This document shows, piece after piece, positions 55,733-64,000 of a stretch of 64,000 nucleotides of DNA. The position numbers and the translations under genes are program-made. The first letter of the stretch is position 1. Every line of letters starts with the position of its first letter. The stretch is from Candidatus Borrelia undatumii (GTDB lineage: Bacteria; Spirochaetota; Spirochaetia; Borreliales; Borreliaceae): assembly GCF_020882015.2 (NCBI RefSeq), contig NZ_CP086555.2:843849-907848 (forward strand). The letters are read 5' to 3'. The notes beneath the pieces are model-generated. The model was not told the origin of the DNA and did not search any database. It saw nothing but the letters and a program-made list of their open reading frames with translations.

Positions 55733-57697
55733 ATGAAATTTTTTTTAAAGTCTGATTATTCTCCTGCTGGTGATCAGCCAAGGGCTATTAAAGAAATTAA
55801 AGAGTCCATTTTATCTAATAATAAGTATCAGACTTTAAAGGGAGTGACAGGGAGTGGTAAAACTTTTACAATAGCCAATATTATTAGGGACTTAAATAGA
55901 CCTTCTTTGGTAATTAGTCATAATAAAACCTTGGCAGCACAGCTTTATAGAGAATTTAAGGATTTTTTTTCAGAGAATGCAGTTGAGTATTTTGTTTCTT
56001 ATTACGACTATTATCAGCCTGAATCTTATATTGCTTCGAGAGATTTGTACATAGAAAAGGAAGCTACTATTAATGAAGAGATTGAGATAAAGAAGATAAG
56101 AGCGGTAACATCTCTTTCTAGAAGAAGAGATGTTATTGTCGTTGCTACAGTAGCTTCAATCTATGCCCTTGGTTCTCCAGAATTTTTTAAAAGTTCAGCT
56201 CATGCTTTTTTTGTAGGACAAAAGATTTCTATTAAGGAGATGGCCGACATTTTTGTAAGATTGCAGTATTCAAGGACTCTTATGAATCTTGAGCATGATA
56301 AATTTTCTATTAAAGGAGATATTGTTGAGGTATGGCCCAGCAATGAGCGCGATAACTTTGCTTATAGAATTTATTTGGACTTTGACGAGGTTGTCAAGAT
56401 CAACAGAATTAGTCCTCTTACAAAGAAGGTTTTAGGAACTGTAGATGAGTTTACTCTTTTTGCCAAGTCTTATTTTGTTATCCCCTATCAGAGTATATTA
56501 GACGTTCTTCCTGAAATATATGCTGATTTGAAGATTCAATATCATTATTTTAAAGAAAACGGCAAGCTTGTTGAAGCTGAGAGGCTTAGGCAAAGGGTGG
56601 AATATGATATTGAAATGTTAAGGGAAACTGGAACGTGTCAAGGTATAGAAAATTATTCTAAATATTTTAGTGGGAGTGAAACAGATAGACCCTATTGTCT
56701 TTTTGATTTTTTTCCCAAAGATTATTTGCTTTTTGTTGACGAGTCACATGTTACCCTGCCACAGATTAGAGGAATGTATAATGGAGATTATGCAAGGAAA
56801 TTGAATCTTGTGAATTTTGGATTTAGGTTGCCATCAGCACTTGAGAATAGACCACTTAGATACCCTGAGTTTGAGTCTCTTATTAATCAAGTTGTTTTCA
56901 TTTCAGCTACTCCCGGATCTGAAGAACGTGAAAAGAGTAGCGTTGTTGTTGAGCAGATAATTCGCCCTACAGGACTTGTGGATCCAAAAATTATTCTTAA
57001 GAATTCGGATGGACAAATAGAGGATCTTTACAATGAAATACAAAAAAGAGTTGCTTTGAATGAAAAAGTTTTAGTCACGACTTTGACTAAAAAAATGTCA
57101 GAGGATTTAACTGATTATTTGTTAAGTCTTGATGTTAAGGCCAGGTATTTACATGCGGAGCTTAATGCTATTGAGAGAGTAGGTGTTATTACTTCGCTTA
57201 GGAAATCGGAGATTGATGTTATTGTGGGAATTAATTTATTAAGGGAGGGGTTAGATATTCCGGAAGTATCTCTTGTTGCTATACTGGATGCTGATAAAGT
57301 GGGATTTTTAAGATCTTCTACTTCTCTAATTCAGATAATAGGGAGAGCCGCTAGAAACTCTAATGGATGTGTTATCATGTACCATAATCAGGTAAGCTTT
57401 TCAATGCAAGAGGCTATTGATGAAACCAATAGAAGACGAAAGATCCAAGTTGAGTACAATAGAAGGAATAATATCGTTCCAAGGACTGTTGTTAAAAAAG
57501 TGCAAAATATTTTGGAGAAAGAGTTAAAAATCAAAACGGTTAATGATGATATTAAAAAAATTGTTTCGGATGAAAAATTGTCCAAAAAGAATCTTATCAG
57601 TAAACTTAAATTTAAGCTTGAAGAGGCAGTTAGTGAGGAGAGGTTTGAAGATGCCATCTTTTTAAGGGATAAAATAAAAGAGCTGACTAGGGGCTAA
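55733..57697 (+). CDS. uvrB: Excinuclease ABC subunit B
   Basis: Damage-verifying helicase-like subunit of nucleotide excision repair. 654 residues. Motifs: [15 protein letters not shown], the beta-hairpin region [69 protein letters not shown] and QIIGRAARN. The C-terminal UVR motif ([20 protein letters not shown], in part), which contacts UvrC, is intact. uvrA follows 28 bases later, so the pair is an operon. Borrelia has no recognised LexA, so SOS control is unlikely. Confidence 0.97.
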   Translation: MKFFLKSDYSPAGDQPRAIKEIKESILSNNKYQTLKGVTGSGKTFTIANIIRDLNRPSLVISHNKTLAAQLYREFKDFFSENAVEYFVSYYDYYQPESYIASRDLYIEKEATINEEIEIKKIRAVTSLSRRRDVIVVATVASIYALGSPEFFKSSAHAFFVGQKISIKEMADIFVRLQYSRTLMNLEHDKFSIKGDIVEVWPSNERDNFAYRIYLDFDEVVKINRISPLTKKVLGTVDEFTLFAKSYFVIPYQSILDVLPEIYADLKIQYHYFKENGKLVEAERLRQRVEYDIEMLRETGTCQGIENYSKYFSGSETDRPYCLFDFFPKDYLLFVDESHVTLPQIRGMYNGDYARKLNLVNFGFRLPSALENRPLRYPEFESLINQVVFISATPGSEEREKSSVVVEQIIRPTGLVDPKIILKNSDGQIEDLYNEIQKRVALNEKVLVTTLTKKMSEDLTDYLLSLDVKARYLHAELNAIERVGVITSLRKSEIDVIVGINLLREGLDIPEVSLVAILDADKVGFLRSSTSLIQIIGRAARNSNGCVIMYHNQVSFSMQEAIDETNRRRKIQVEYNRRNNIVPRTVVKKVQNILEKELKIKTVNDDIKKIVSDEKLSKKNLISKLKFKLEEAVSEERFEDAIFLRDKIKELTRG

Positions 57698-57725
57698 AAT
57701 TTGTGTACACAAGGAGTGTGAGTTT

Positions 57726-60569
57726 TTGAGTGAAAAGATAACTGTCAGAGGCGCAAGGGAACATAATTTGAAGAATGTTGATATTGATATTCCGAGAAAT
57801 AGCTTGGTAGTAATATCTGGAAAGAGTGGTTCTGGCAAATCTTCTTTGGCTTTTGATACAATTTTTGCAGAAGGACAGAGAAGGTATATGGAGTCTGTTT
57901 CAGCTTACGCAAGGCAATTTTTGGGAGTCATGAAAAAGCCTAATGTTGACTATATAGGAGGACTTTCACCGGCTATTTCGATTGAACAGAGGACGATAAG
58001 CAATAATCCAAGATCAACGGTTGGGACAATTACTGAAATTTACGATTATTATAGACTTTTATTCGCAAAAGTCGGGAAGCCATATTGTCCGAATGATGGG
58101 AGTCTTATAGAAGAGCAGTCTTTAGATAAAATAATTAATACTGTTTTAAGTTGTGCTATCGAGGGTTCTAAAATTGTTTTATTTGCTCCCGTTGTTATGG
58201 GGGCAAAGGGCACTCACAAAAAGGAGCTTGATAGAATATTAAATCAGGGATTTAATAGGGTAAGAGTGGATTCTAAAGATTATTTAATAGATGATGCAAT
58301 TAATTTGAGTTTGGATAAAAATAGGAAGCACAATATCGAAATCATAGTAGATAGGATAAAGTTGGCTGGAGATTTAAGAACTAGACTTTCAGAGTCCATT
58401 GAAACTGCTTTGTCTGTCTCCAATGGGTATTTACGTGTGGAAATTGAAAATAGTTTAGAAAAGGTAGACAAGATTTTTACGGAGCATAATAGTTGTCCTT
58501 TGTGTGGATTTTCTCTACCCATAATAGAGCCAAGACTTTTTTCTTTTAACAGTCCTTTCGGGGCTTGTAGTGAGTGTTCTGGTCTTGGCGTTACGCTTGA
58601 GTTCGACTTTGAAAAGGTTTGTCCTAATTTAGGGCTTTCTTTCAATGATGATGCATTTATTACATTTAAAACTAGTTCTTCCTGGGCTGTGGCAATTTTT
58701 AGGGGGCTTGCTAATCATTACGGGTTTAGTCTAGATACTCCTGTGAAGGATATTCCAGAAGATGTGCTTAGAAAGATTTTGTATGGATCAAATGAAAAAA
58801 TAGAGTTTATCTATCAGTCCAGAGAAATGGATAGTAGGGAAGTAGAGGCGGGGTTCCATTATTCTAAAGAGTTTGAAGGTCTCCTTCCTATTTTAAAGAG
58901 ACGTTATCTTACAACAGAATCTGAAAGTGCTAGGCTGTTTTATGAGGGTTTAATGTCTCGCAAGATGTGCAACTCTTGCAAAGGTAAGAGATTGAGTATT
59001 GCAGCATTATCTGTTAAATTATGTGGAAAAGACATTCAGGAGCTTAGTAATCTTTCTGTGGTAGATTCTTTTTCGTTTTTTGATAAGATCAACCTTGATG
59101 CAGTTGATACAAAGATTTCTAAGGAAATTTTAAAAGAAATTAAGAATAGGCTTAAATTTTTGATGGATGTGGGGCTTTCATATTTGTATTTGGATAGGAT
59201 ATCTGGAACTCTTTCGGGTGGGGAAGCCCAGAGAATTAGACTTGCCACTCAGATAGGCTCAGCACTAGCTGGGGTGCTTTATGTACTCGATGAGCCTAGT
59301 ATTGGATTACACCAAAGAGACAATGAAAAGTTGATAAATACCCTTATCAATTTAAAAAAGCTTGGAAATACGGTAATTGTTGTAGAGCATGATGAACAAA
59401 CTTTGCGGACTGCTGATTATATTGTCGACATTGGCCTTGGAGCTGGTATTCATGGTGGGGAAATAGTTGCTAAGGGGGTTTTGTCCGACATTTTAAACAA
59501 TAAAAATAGTCTTACTGGGAAGTATTTGGGTGGTCTGCTTAAAATAGATGTTCCAAAGATAAGGCGCAAGGCGGGTAGGGGGGAAATTTTACTTTTGGGA
59601 GCCAATAGAAACAATTTAAGAAATATTGATGTTACGATTCCTTTAGGCCTTTTTACTGTAATAACAGGGGTTTCCGGTAGTGGAAAGAGTACTCTTTTAA
59701 ATGGGGTATTATATCCGGCTCTTGATAGTAGGTTAAAAGGTAATATGAATTATTTTGATGGATTTAAGGATATTATCGGGTATGAACAGGTCGATAAGAT
59801 CATTCAGGTGAATCAAAAACCAATAGGTAAAACTCCAAGATCGAACCCTTCAACCTATGTTGGGTTTTTCACAGAAATAAGAGAACTTTTTGCAAGGCTT
59901 CCAGAATCCAAGGCAAGGGGATTTAAGGCTGGGAGATTTTCTTTCAATGTTAAGGGGGGTAGGTGTGAAAAATGTCAAGGAGCTGGTTCTTTAAACATTC
60001 AGATGCACTTTTTGCCAGATGTTTTTATTCCTTGCGATTTGTGTAAGGGTAGAAAGTTTAATGAAGAAACCCTAGAAATAAGATATAAGGGCAAAAATAT
60101 TTATGATGTTTTAGAAATGAGCGTAATTGAGGCTAAAGATTTTTTTGAAAATATTCCAAAAATAGAACACTATTTAAAAATTTTAAAGGAAGTTGGGCTT
60201 GAGTATATTAAATTAGGTCAGTCATCAACAACTCTTTCGGGAGGGGAGGCTCAGCGTGTCAAATTGGCTTTTGAGCTTGTTAAGCGAAGTACGGGTAAAA
60301 CTTTTTATATTATTGACGAGCCCACAACGGGTTTGCATTTTGATGACATAAGAAAATTATTAGAGGTGTTGCAGCTTCTTGTTGAAAATGGAAATACGGT
60401 AGTTCTTATAGAGCATAATCTGGATGTGATAAAACAAGCGGATTATATAATAGATTTAGGACCTGAAGGTGGTTTGTCTGGTGGGGGTATCGTTGTATCT
60501 GGAACCCCTGAAGAGGTTTCAAAATGCAAGAGTTCCTATACAGGAATGTTTTTAAAAAATCTTTTGTAA
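57726..60569 (+). CDS. uvrA: Excinuclease ABC subunit A
   Basis: Damage-sensing ATPase of nucleotide excision repair. 947 residues from TTG 57726, nine bases after AAGGAG. Two ABC modules: VISGKSGSGKSSLAFDT with signature TLSGGEAQRIRLATQIGS, and VITGVSGSGKSTLLNGVL with TLSGGEAQRVKLAFEL. Zinc sites include CPLCGFSLP ... CSECSGLG and CEKCQGAGSL ... CDLCKGRK. Length and order are standard. The last 46 bases overlap lptD. Confidence 0.97.
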   Translation: MSEKITVRGAREHNLKNVDIDIPRNSLVVISGKSGSGKSSLAFDTIFAEGQRRYMESVSAYARQFLGVMKKPNVDYIGGLSPAISIEQRTISNNPRSTVGTITEIYDYYRLLFAKVGKPYCPNDGSLIEEQSLDKIINTVLSCAIEGSKIVLFAPVVMGAKGTHKKELDRILNQGFNRVRVDSKDYLIDDAINLSLDKNRKHNIEIIVDRIKLAGDLRTRLSESIETALSVSNGYLRVEIENSLEKVDKIFTEHNSCPLCGFSLPIIEPRLFSFNSPFGACSECSGLGVTLEFDFEKVCPNLGLSFNDDAFITFKTSSSWAVAIFRGLANHYGFSLDTPVKDIPEDVLRKILYGSNEKIEFIYQSREMDSREVEAGFHYSKEFEGLLPILKRRYLTTESESARLFYEGLMSRKMCNSCKGKRLSIAALSVKLCGKDIQELSNLSVVDSFSFFDKINLDAVDTKISKEILKEIKNRLKFLMDVGLSYLYLDRISGTLSGGEAQRIRLATQIGSALAGVLYVLDEPSIGLHQRDNEKLINTLINLKKLGNTVIVVEHDEQTLRTADYIVDIGLGAGIHGGEIVAKGVLSDILNNKNSLTGKYLGGLLKIDVPKIRRKAGRGEILLLGANRNNLRNIDVTIPLGLFTVITGVSGSGKSTLLNGVLYPALDSRLKGNMNYFDGFKDIIGYEQVDKIIQVNQKPIGKTPRSNPSTYVGFFTEIRELFARLPESKARGFKAGRFSFNVKGGRCEKCQGAGSLNIQMHFLPDVFIPCDLCKGRKFNEETLEIRYKGKNIYDVLEMSVIEAKDFFENIPKIEHYLKILKEVGLEYIKLGQSSTTLSGGEAQRVKLAFELVKRSTGKTFYIIDEPTTGLHFDDIRKLLEVLQLLVENGNTVVLIEHNLDVIKQADYIIDLGPEGGLSGGGIVVSGTPEEVSKCKSSYTGMFLKNLL

Positions 60570-63500
60570 TACTACTAATTATTGTTAATTATTTTGTCCT
60601 GTCTGCTCAGGGTGATAAAGAGAGAGGGGGTAAATCCGAGGGGGATAGAGAGCTAACTTTAATGCAAAAAGCTAACTTAAAGGAACTTGAGCTTTCTAGT
60701 GATGAGGATTTAAGAAAATGGGCTTTAAAAGAGGGTATTGAAGAGGAAGATGTTTACAGGATAAGAGAGTTACTTTTGAAAAAATTTGGTTTGTCTTCTA
60801 GTTTTCTTTCAAAAGATGGAGACAAAGATAAGGGCAGATATAAAATAATAATTAAAAGTACGGATAATCTTGAGAATTTTACCTACGGGCTTACTAAGGA
60901 TGAGAATATTGTATTTAAAGGGAAAGTGAGTCTTACCATTGAGGATGTTAAAGATAATAAAAAGCACAATATCAAGGGTGATCAAATCATTTTTAATAGA
61001 AATACTAAAAAGCTTTTTGCCAGTGGAAATGTTGATTATACACTTGATTTAACCCTTGATGAGAAGTTGTATTTTTACGGCAGCGAATTGTTTGTTGATT
61101 TTGATTCCCAGAATTTTATTCTAAAAAATGGAATTATTCAGAAGAAAATGTACAAAAATTTAATTAATCATATTGTTTCATTTGGTGGAAAGGTGTTAAA
61201 GAGGCTAGATAATGATACGAATATACTAGAAGAGGCTTTTATTACAACTAGTAAAATCCCAGACCCTTATTATTCTATTAAGGCTTCCAAAATATGGGTT
61301 TTGCCTTCTGGAGATTTTGGAGTTGTAAATGCTTTATTTTATATGGGAAAAGTACCCATACTATATATTCCGTTCTTTTTTAAACCAGGCGATAGTTTAT
61401 TTTTTAGTCCGTCTTTGGGGTATTCTTCAAGGAAAGGGCTTACTCTTTTTAATACTGTCTATTTATTTGGGAAAAGGTCTGTTAGTAATGAAGAAGCTTC
61501 TTTTTTGGATTTTGACTTTAATTCAGTATATAACTCAAATAAAGATCCTTATATTAGAAATGGTTATTTGACTTATTTTTTTGCTAAGGGTTCTGACTCT
61601 AAAGTTGGTAAAGACCATGTTAAGTTGATTTTCGATATCTATTCCAATTTGGGATTTTATTTGGGGCTTGATTTTGATGTTAGTACCACTTTAGGTAGTT
61701 TTAAGACTTTTGAAGGTAGTTTTGGTTTGGGGTTTACAAGGACTTTATACAAACATAGTAGTACTGGGATTTATCGGCCTTTTAAAGAAAAAAGTATTAA
61801 TTATTCTATTTTTAATTTTGATAATTTGAACAAGGGTGATATATTCGGATTTGAGGTTCCTTTTAGATATTTATTTAGAACTAAAGCGGAATTTCTAATA
61901 AGTGATGCGCTGCTTTCAGTGGGTTTTGAGCATTATTCAGACCCTTATGTGGTGATTGACTTTAAAAATAGATTGGAAAGCTCAACTCTTCTCTCCCTCA
62001 TTGGGTCTCAGAAAGAGTATTCAGAAGTAGACAACATGATAAAGACATTTGATTGGAATTTGTCTTCCTTTTATAATCGAACTTTTGATGATAATACCAT
62101 CGTTGATTATAAGCTAAATAACCTCGGGTTTAGTTTTAAATTGGCAGATTCTGATAATATTTATAGTAAGAACCCTTTAGTAAAACCAAAAGATATTATG
62201 GATCCAACCAGAAAGTGGTTTTATTTAGAGAGGGTTCACGTTCCCTATGTTGACATTAATTTTCAGAAAGATCTTTATAATAACAACTGGAGTTCTTTTT
62301 TTGATAATAGGGATAAAGAAAAAGAAATGATTATAACTCCCAAAGTCACAAACATTGACGAGAAGGGTGACTATGCAGGGGATAAAGAAAATAAAGATAA
62401 TGCCAAAAAACTTAAGGAAAAGAATGATTTAAGTAAAGATTTACATATCTCTCCTGAAGTAATTGCATCAAATGAGGTTAATCATTCAGATTCTTTTTAC
62501 ATTAGACTTGGAATTAATCCCTATTTTAAAAATAATATATTTTTTGATGACTCTAACTTCAAGTCTCCCCAGGAGTTTAAATATGATGTAAAAAGCTATT
62601 TATTTGATATTAAAAATAAAATAGATTTAAAGCTTCATGCTGATTTGTATAATCGACTTATTACCTTTGAAGAAGTTGTGTATCTGGATACTGCTGAGTA
62701 TAATCCCCTAGACAAAGACTATAATTTGCTAGATAAAGAAAAGAAAGGGGAACATGCGGTTATTAATAAGATAAATTTGGATTTACTGCCTTTTATTATG
62801 TATCCTGCTTTTTCTAGAAGTAGTATTAAGCTCGAGAATAAAATTACTCTTTATTTATTTGATAAAAAGTACGATAGAGAAGCTAAAGTACTGGATGGAA
62901 GGAGTAGTAGTATTTTTTGGAGAAGTCCTGAAACTCTTTATCAGGAGGTAGGCATTAATTTGATTTATGACTACAGATATTTTACTACTAGTCTTTCAAG
63001 TTTGTTGAAAAATACCTTTGAGAATGTATATGCTTCTTCTGAACTTAAATTTTCTTTAGAATTTCCTTATTTGTTGCAAGAAGTAGGCATTGGGGTAAAG
63101 TACGATAGAAAATTTAAGGAAAATGACAAGTCTAGACTTACTAAGACGGTTGTTAGTACAGAAGGATCATCAAGGCCAATTTCTCCTTATAAAGGCTTGG
63201 AAATGAATCCTGCTTTGTATTATAAAATAGAGCCAAAATATTTAGATTATTTTAAGATTGCCTTGTTGGCGGCCTATGATCCTTTGATCAACAGAGTTTC
63301 TGAACTTTCCTTTAAACTAAATGCTTATGATTTTGAGCTCACGTTTTCAATGAAGGATGAGTTTGAGTGCAAGTATGATAAAGCACTAGGTGATTTTTTA
63401 AAGGTAGGAACTACTACTAAGCTTGTACCATATCTTCTAAATTCTCGATATAAAAGAGATTTATATACTTTCAAATTTTTTGATGAGAAATTTTCAGTGG

Positions 63501-64000
63501 GATTAGGAGTAGATGTTGGATGGAAAATGAATTTGCAAAAGTTTATCGATGATAATGAACTTTGGGCAGAGTTTAGTCTTAGGTTTAAACATACTGAATT
63601 TTTTGAGTTGTACTTTTCTACACGTTCTATTAATACAAAGACTTTTAAGTATTTTGGAGGATATATGAATCAGGTTGGCCTTGAGGCAGTTAATGTCTTT
63701 TCAGATTTATTTAAATCGTTCAATTTCTTTAAGTTACAAGACAGGAAAGATTCATTATTTAAAATTAAGAAGGTTAGCACAGGCTTCAAGTTTAATTTTT
63801 ATGATTGGAAGTTTGTAGGAGAATATGATTTAAATCCGGATATTTTAAAAGATGCTAGCAGTGGTAAGTATTCTTCTATATGGAGGAATAATTTTTCAAT
63901 TTATATTTCATGGAATTTCTTTGAGCCTGTTAAGGCTTCATTTGAAAGTAATTCAAGCACGGATTATGAACTTTTAATTAATCGTGATACTAAGAAGTAG
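60524..64000 (+). CDS. lptD: LptD-family outer-membrane translocon
   Basis: 1158 residues from ATG 60524 inside uvrA, after GAAGAGG; the stop is the last codon of the window. A signal segment (SFVILLIIVNYFVLSAQG) is followed by a charged region and an OstA-like periplasmic domain (NIVFKGKVSLTIEDVKDNKKHNIKGD, in parts; FASGNVDYTL). A very large beta-barrel region follows (IPFFFKPGDSLFFSPSLGYSSRKGLTLFNT onward), interrupted by a Lys/Asp/Glu-rich insertion around residues 600-660. In E. coli LptD inserts LPS; Borrelia lacks LPS, and its LptD homologue (BB0838) has been reported to be needed for moving surface lipoproteins across the outer membrane, as I recall. Confidence 0.88.
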   Translation: MQEFLYRNVFKKSFVILLIIVNYFVLSAQGDKERGGKSEGDRELTLMQKANLKELELSSDEDLRKWALKEGIEEEDVYRIRELLLKKFGLSSSFLSKDGDKDKGRYKIIIKSTDNLENFTYGLTKDENIVFKGKVSLTIEDVKDNKKHNIKGDQIIFNRNTKKLFASGNVDYTLDLTLDEKLYFYGSELFVDFDSQNFILKNGIIQKKMYKNLINHIVSFGGKVLKRLDNDTNILEEAFITTSKIPDPYYSIKASKIWVLPSGDFGVVNALFYMGKVPILYIPFFFKPGDSLFFSPSLGYSSRKGLTLFNTVYLFGKRSVSNEEASFLDFDFNSVYNSNKDPYIRNGYLTYFFAKGSDSKVGKDHVKLIFDIYSNLGFYLGLDFDVSTTLGSFKTFEGSFGLGFTRTLYKHSSTGIYRPFKEKSINYSIFNFDNLNKGDIFGFEVPFRYLFRTKAEFLISDALLSVGFEHYSDPYVVIDFKNRLESSTLLSLIGSQKEYSEVDNMIKTFDWNLSSFYNRTFDDNTIVDYKLNNLGFSFKLADSDNIYSKNPLVKPKDIMDPTRKWFYLERVHVPYVDINFQKDLYNNNWSSFFDNRDKEKEMIITPKVTNIDEKGDYAGDKENKDNAKKLKEKNDLSKDLHISPEVIASNEVNHSDSFYIRLGINPYFKNNIFFDDSNFKSPQEFKYDVKSYLFDIKNKIDLKLHADLYNRLITFEEVVYLDTAEYNPLDKDYNLLDKEKKGEHAVINKINLDLLPFIMYPAFSRSSIKLENKITLYLFDKKYDREAKVLDGRSSSIFWRSPETLYQEVGINLIYDYRYFTTSLSSLLKNTFENVYASSELKFSLEFPYLLQEVGIGVKYDRKFKENDKSRLTKTVVSTEGSSRPISPYKGLEMNPALYYKIEPKYLDYFKIALLAAYDPLINRVSELSFKLNAYDFELTFSMKDEFECKYDKALGDFLKVGTTTKLVPYLLNSRYKRDLYTFKFFDEKFSVGLGVDVGWKMNLQKFIDDNELWAEFSLRFKHTEFFELYFSTRSINTKTFKYFGGYMNQVGLEAVNVFSDLFKSFNFFKLQDRKDSLFKIKKVSTGFKFNFYDWKFVGEYDLNPDILKDASSGKYSSIWRNNFSIYISWNFFEPVKASFESNSSTDYELLINRDTKK

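Overview
The window is a stretch of spirochaete chromosome, almost certainly from the genus Borrelia in the broad sense. The reasons are strong A+T bias, very tight gene packing, frequent TTG/GTG starts, and a gene order I recognise from the right-hand part of the B. burgdorferi chromosome, roughly BB0795 to BB0838 (bamA, skp, mutS, ... nusA, infB, ... sbcDC, ileS, clpC, pgm, uvrBA, lptD). A NagE-type PTS permease, a CutC-family gene and a glycogen phosphorylase sit inside this backbone. From memory I do not place them here in Lyme-group genomes, so a relapsing-fever or other non-Lyme Borrelia is more likely; that is inference. I see no tRNA, rRNA, CRISPR array, insertion sequence or prophage, and no gene-free stretch longer than about 150 bases.

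Region 1 (1-5.7 kb) holds outer-membrane biogenesis and repair: the C-terminal part of BamA, a Skp-like periplasmic chaperone, a lone STAS-domain gene on the minus strand, mutS and a ComF-like gene. Region 2 (5.7-13.9 kb) is the conserved transcription/translation operon rimP-nusA-infB-rbfA-truB, followed by rpsO-pnp with its own promoter and leader hairpin. Region 3 (13.9-21.8 kb) is envelope-centred: a lipoprotein with a predicted beta-propeller coupled to lptF-lptG, then tgt, murJ and an exported HEAT-repeat protein.

Region 4 (21.7-30.5 kb) begins with a pantothenate-to-CoA group, coaBC divergent from yhdT-panF. It continues with an overlapping chain: pseudouridine synthase, a P-loop/Asp23-like fusion, murC, a YicC-family gene, cmk-like, rpoZ, miaA and a 31-residue very basic protein matching the bS22 ribosomal protein type. 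Region 5 (30.5-34.4 kb) carries small envelope proteins (SH3 lipoprotein, small beta-barrel, phosphodiester glycosidase-like protein, helical-repeat protein) and the NagE-type PTS permease. Region 6 (34.5-43.6 kb) is nucleic-acid machinery: hrpA-topA on minus, sbcD-sbcC on plus.

Region 7 (43.7-47.7 kb) is a sugar cluster of a ROK-family kinase, cutC and glgP; glgP would feed glucose-1-phosphate to the phosphoglucomutase at 54-55.6 kb. Region 8 (47.7-64 kb) has a lipoprotein, ileS, a Clp ATPase and pgm on minus, divergent from uvrB-uvrA-lptD; lptD ends exactly at the last base of the window.

The observations most worth checking are these. panF has a reading-frame break in a T9 tract. The Clp ATPase has an intact N domain but no canonical start codon, and its second ATPase module lacks the Walker B acidic pair. 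A 31-codon bS22-like gene is easily missed. SbcC has no zinc-hook CxxC. The PNPase S1 domain contains a repeat-bearing insertion, and IF2 contains an exact 42-base internal duplication. Lpt transport genes are present in a lineage known to lack LPS.
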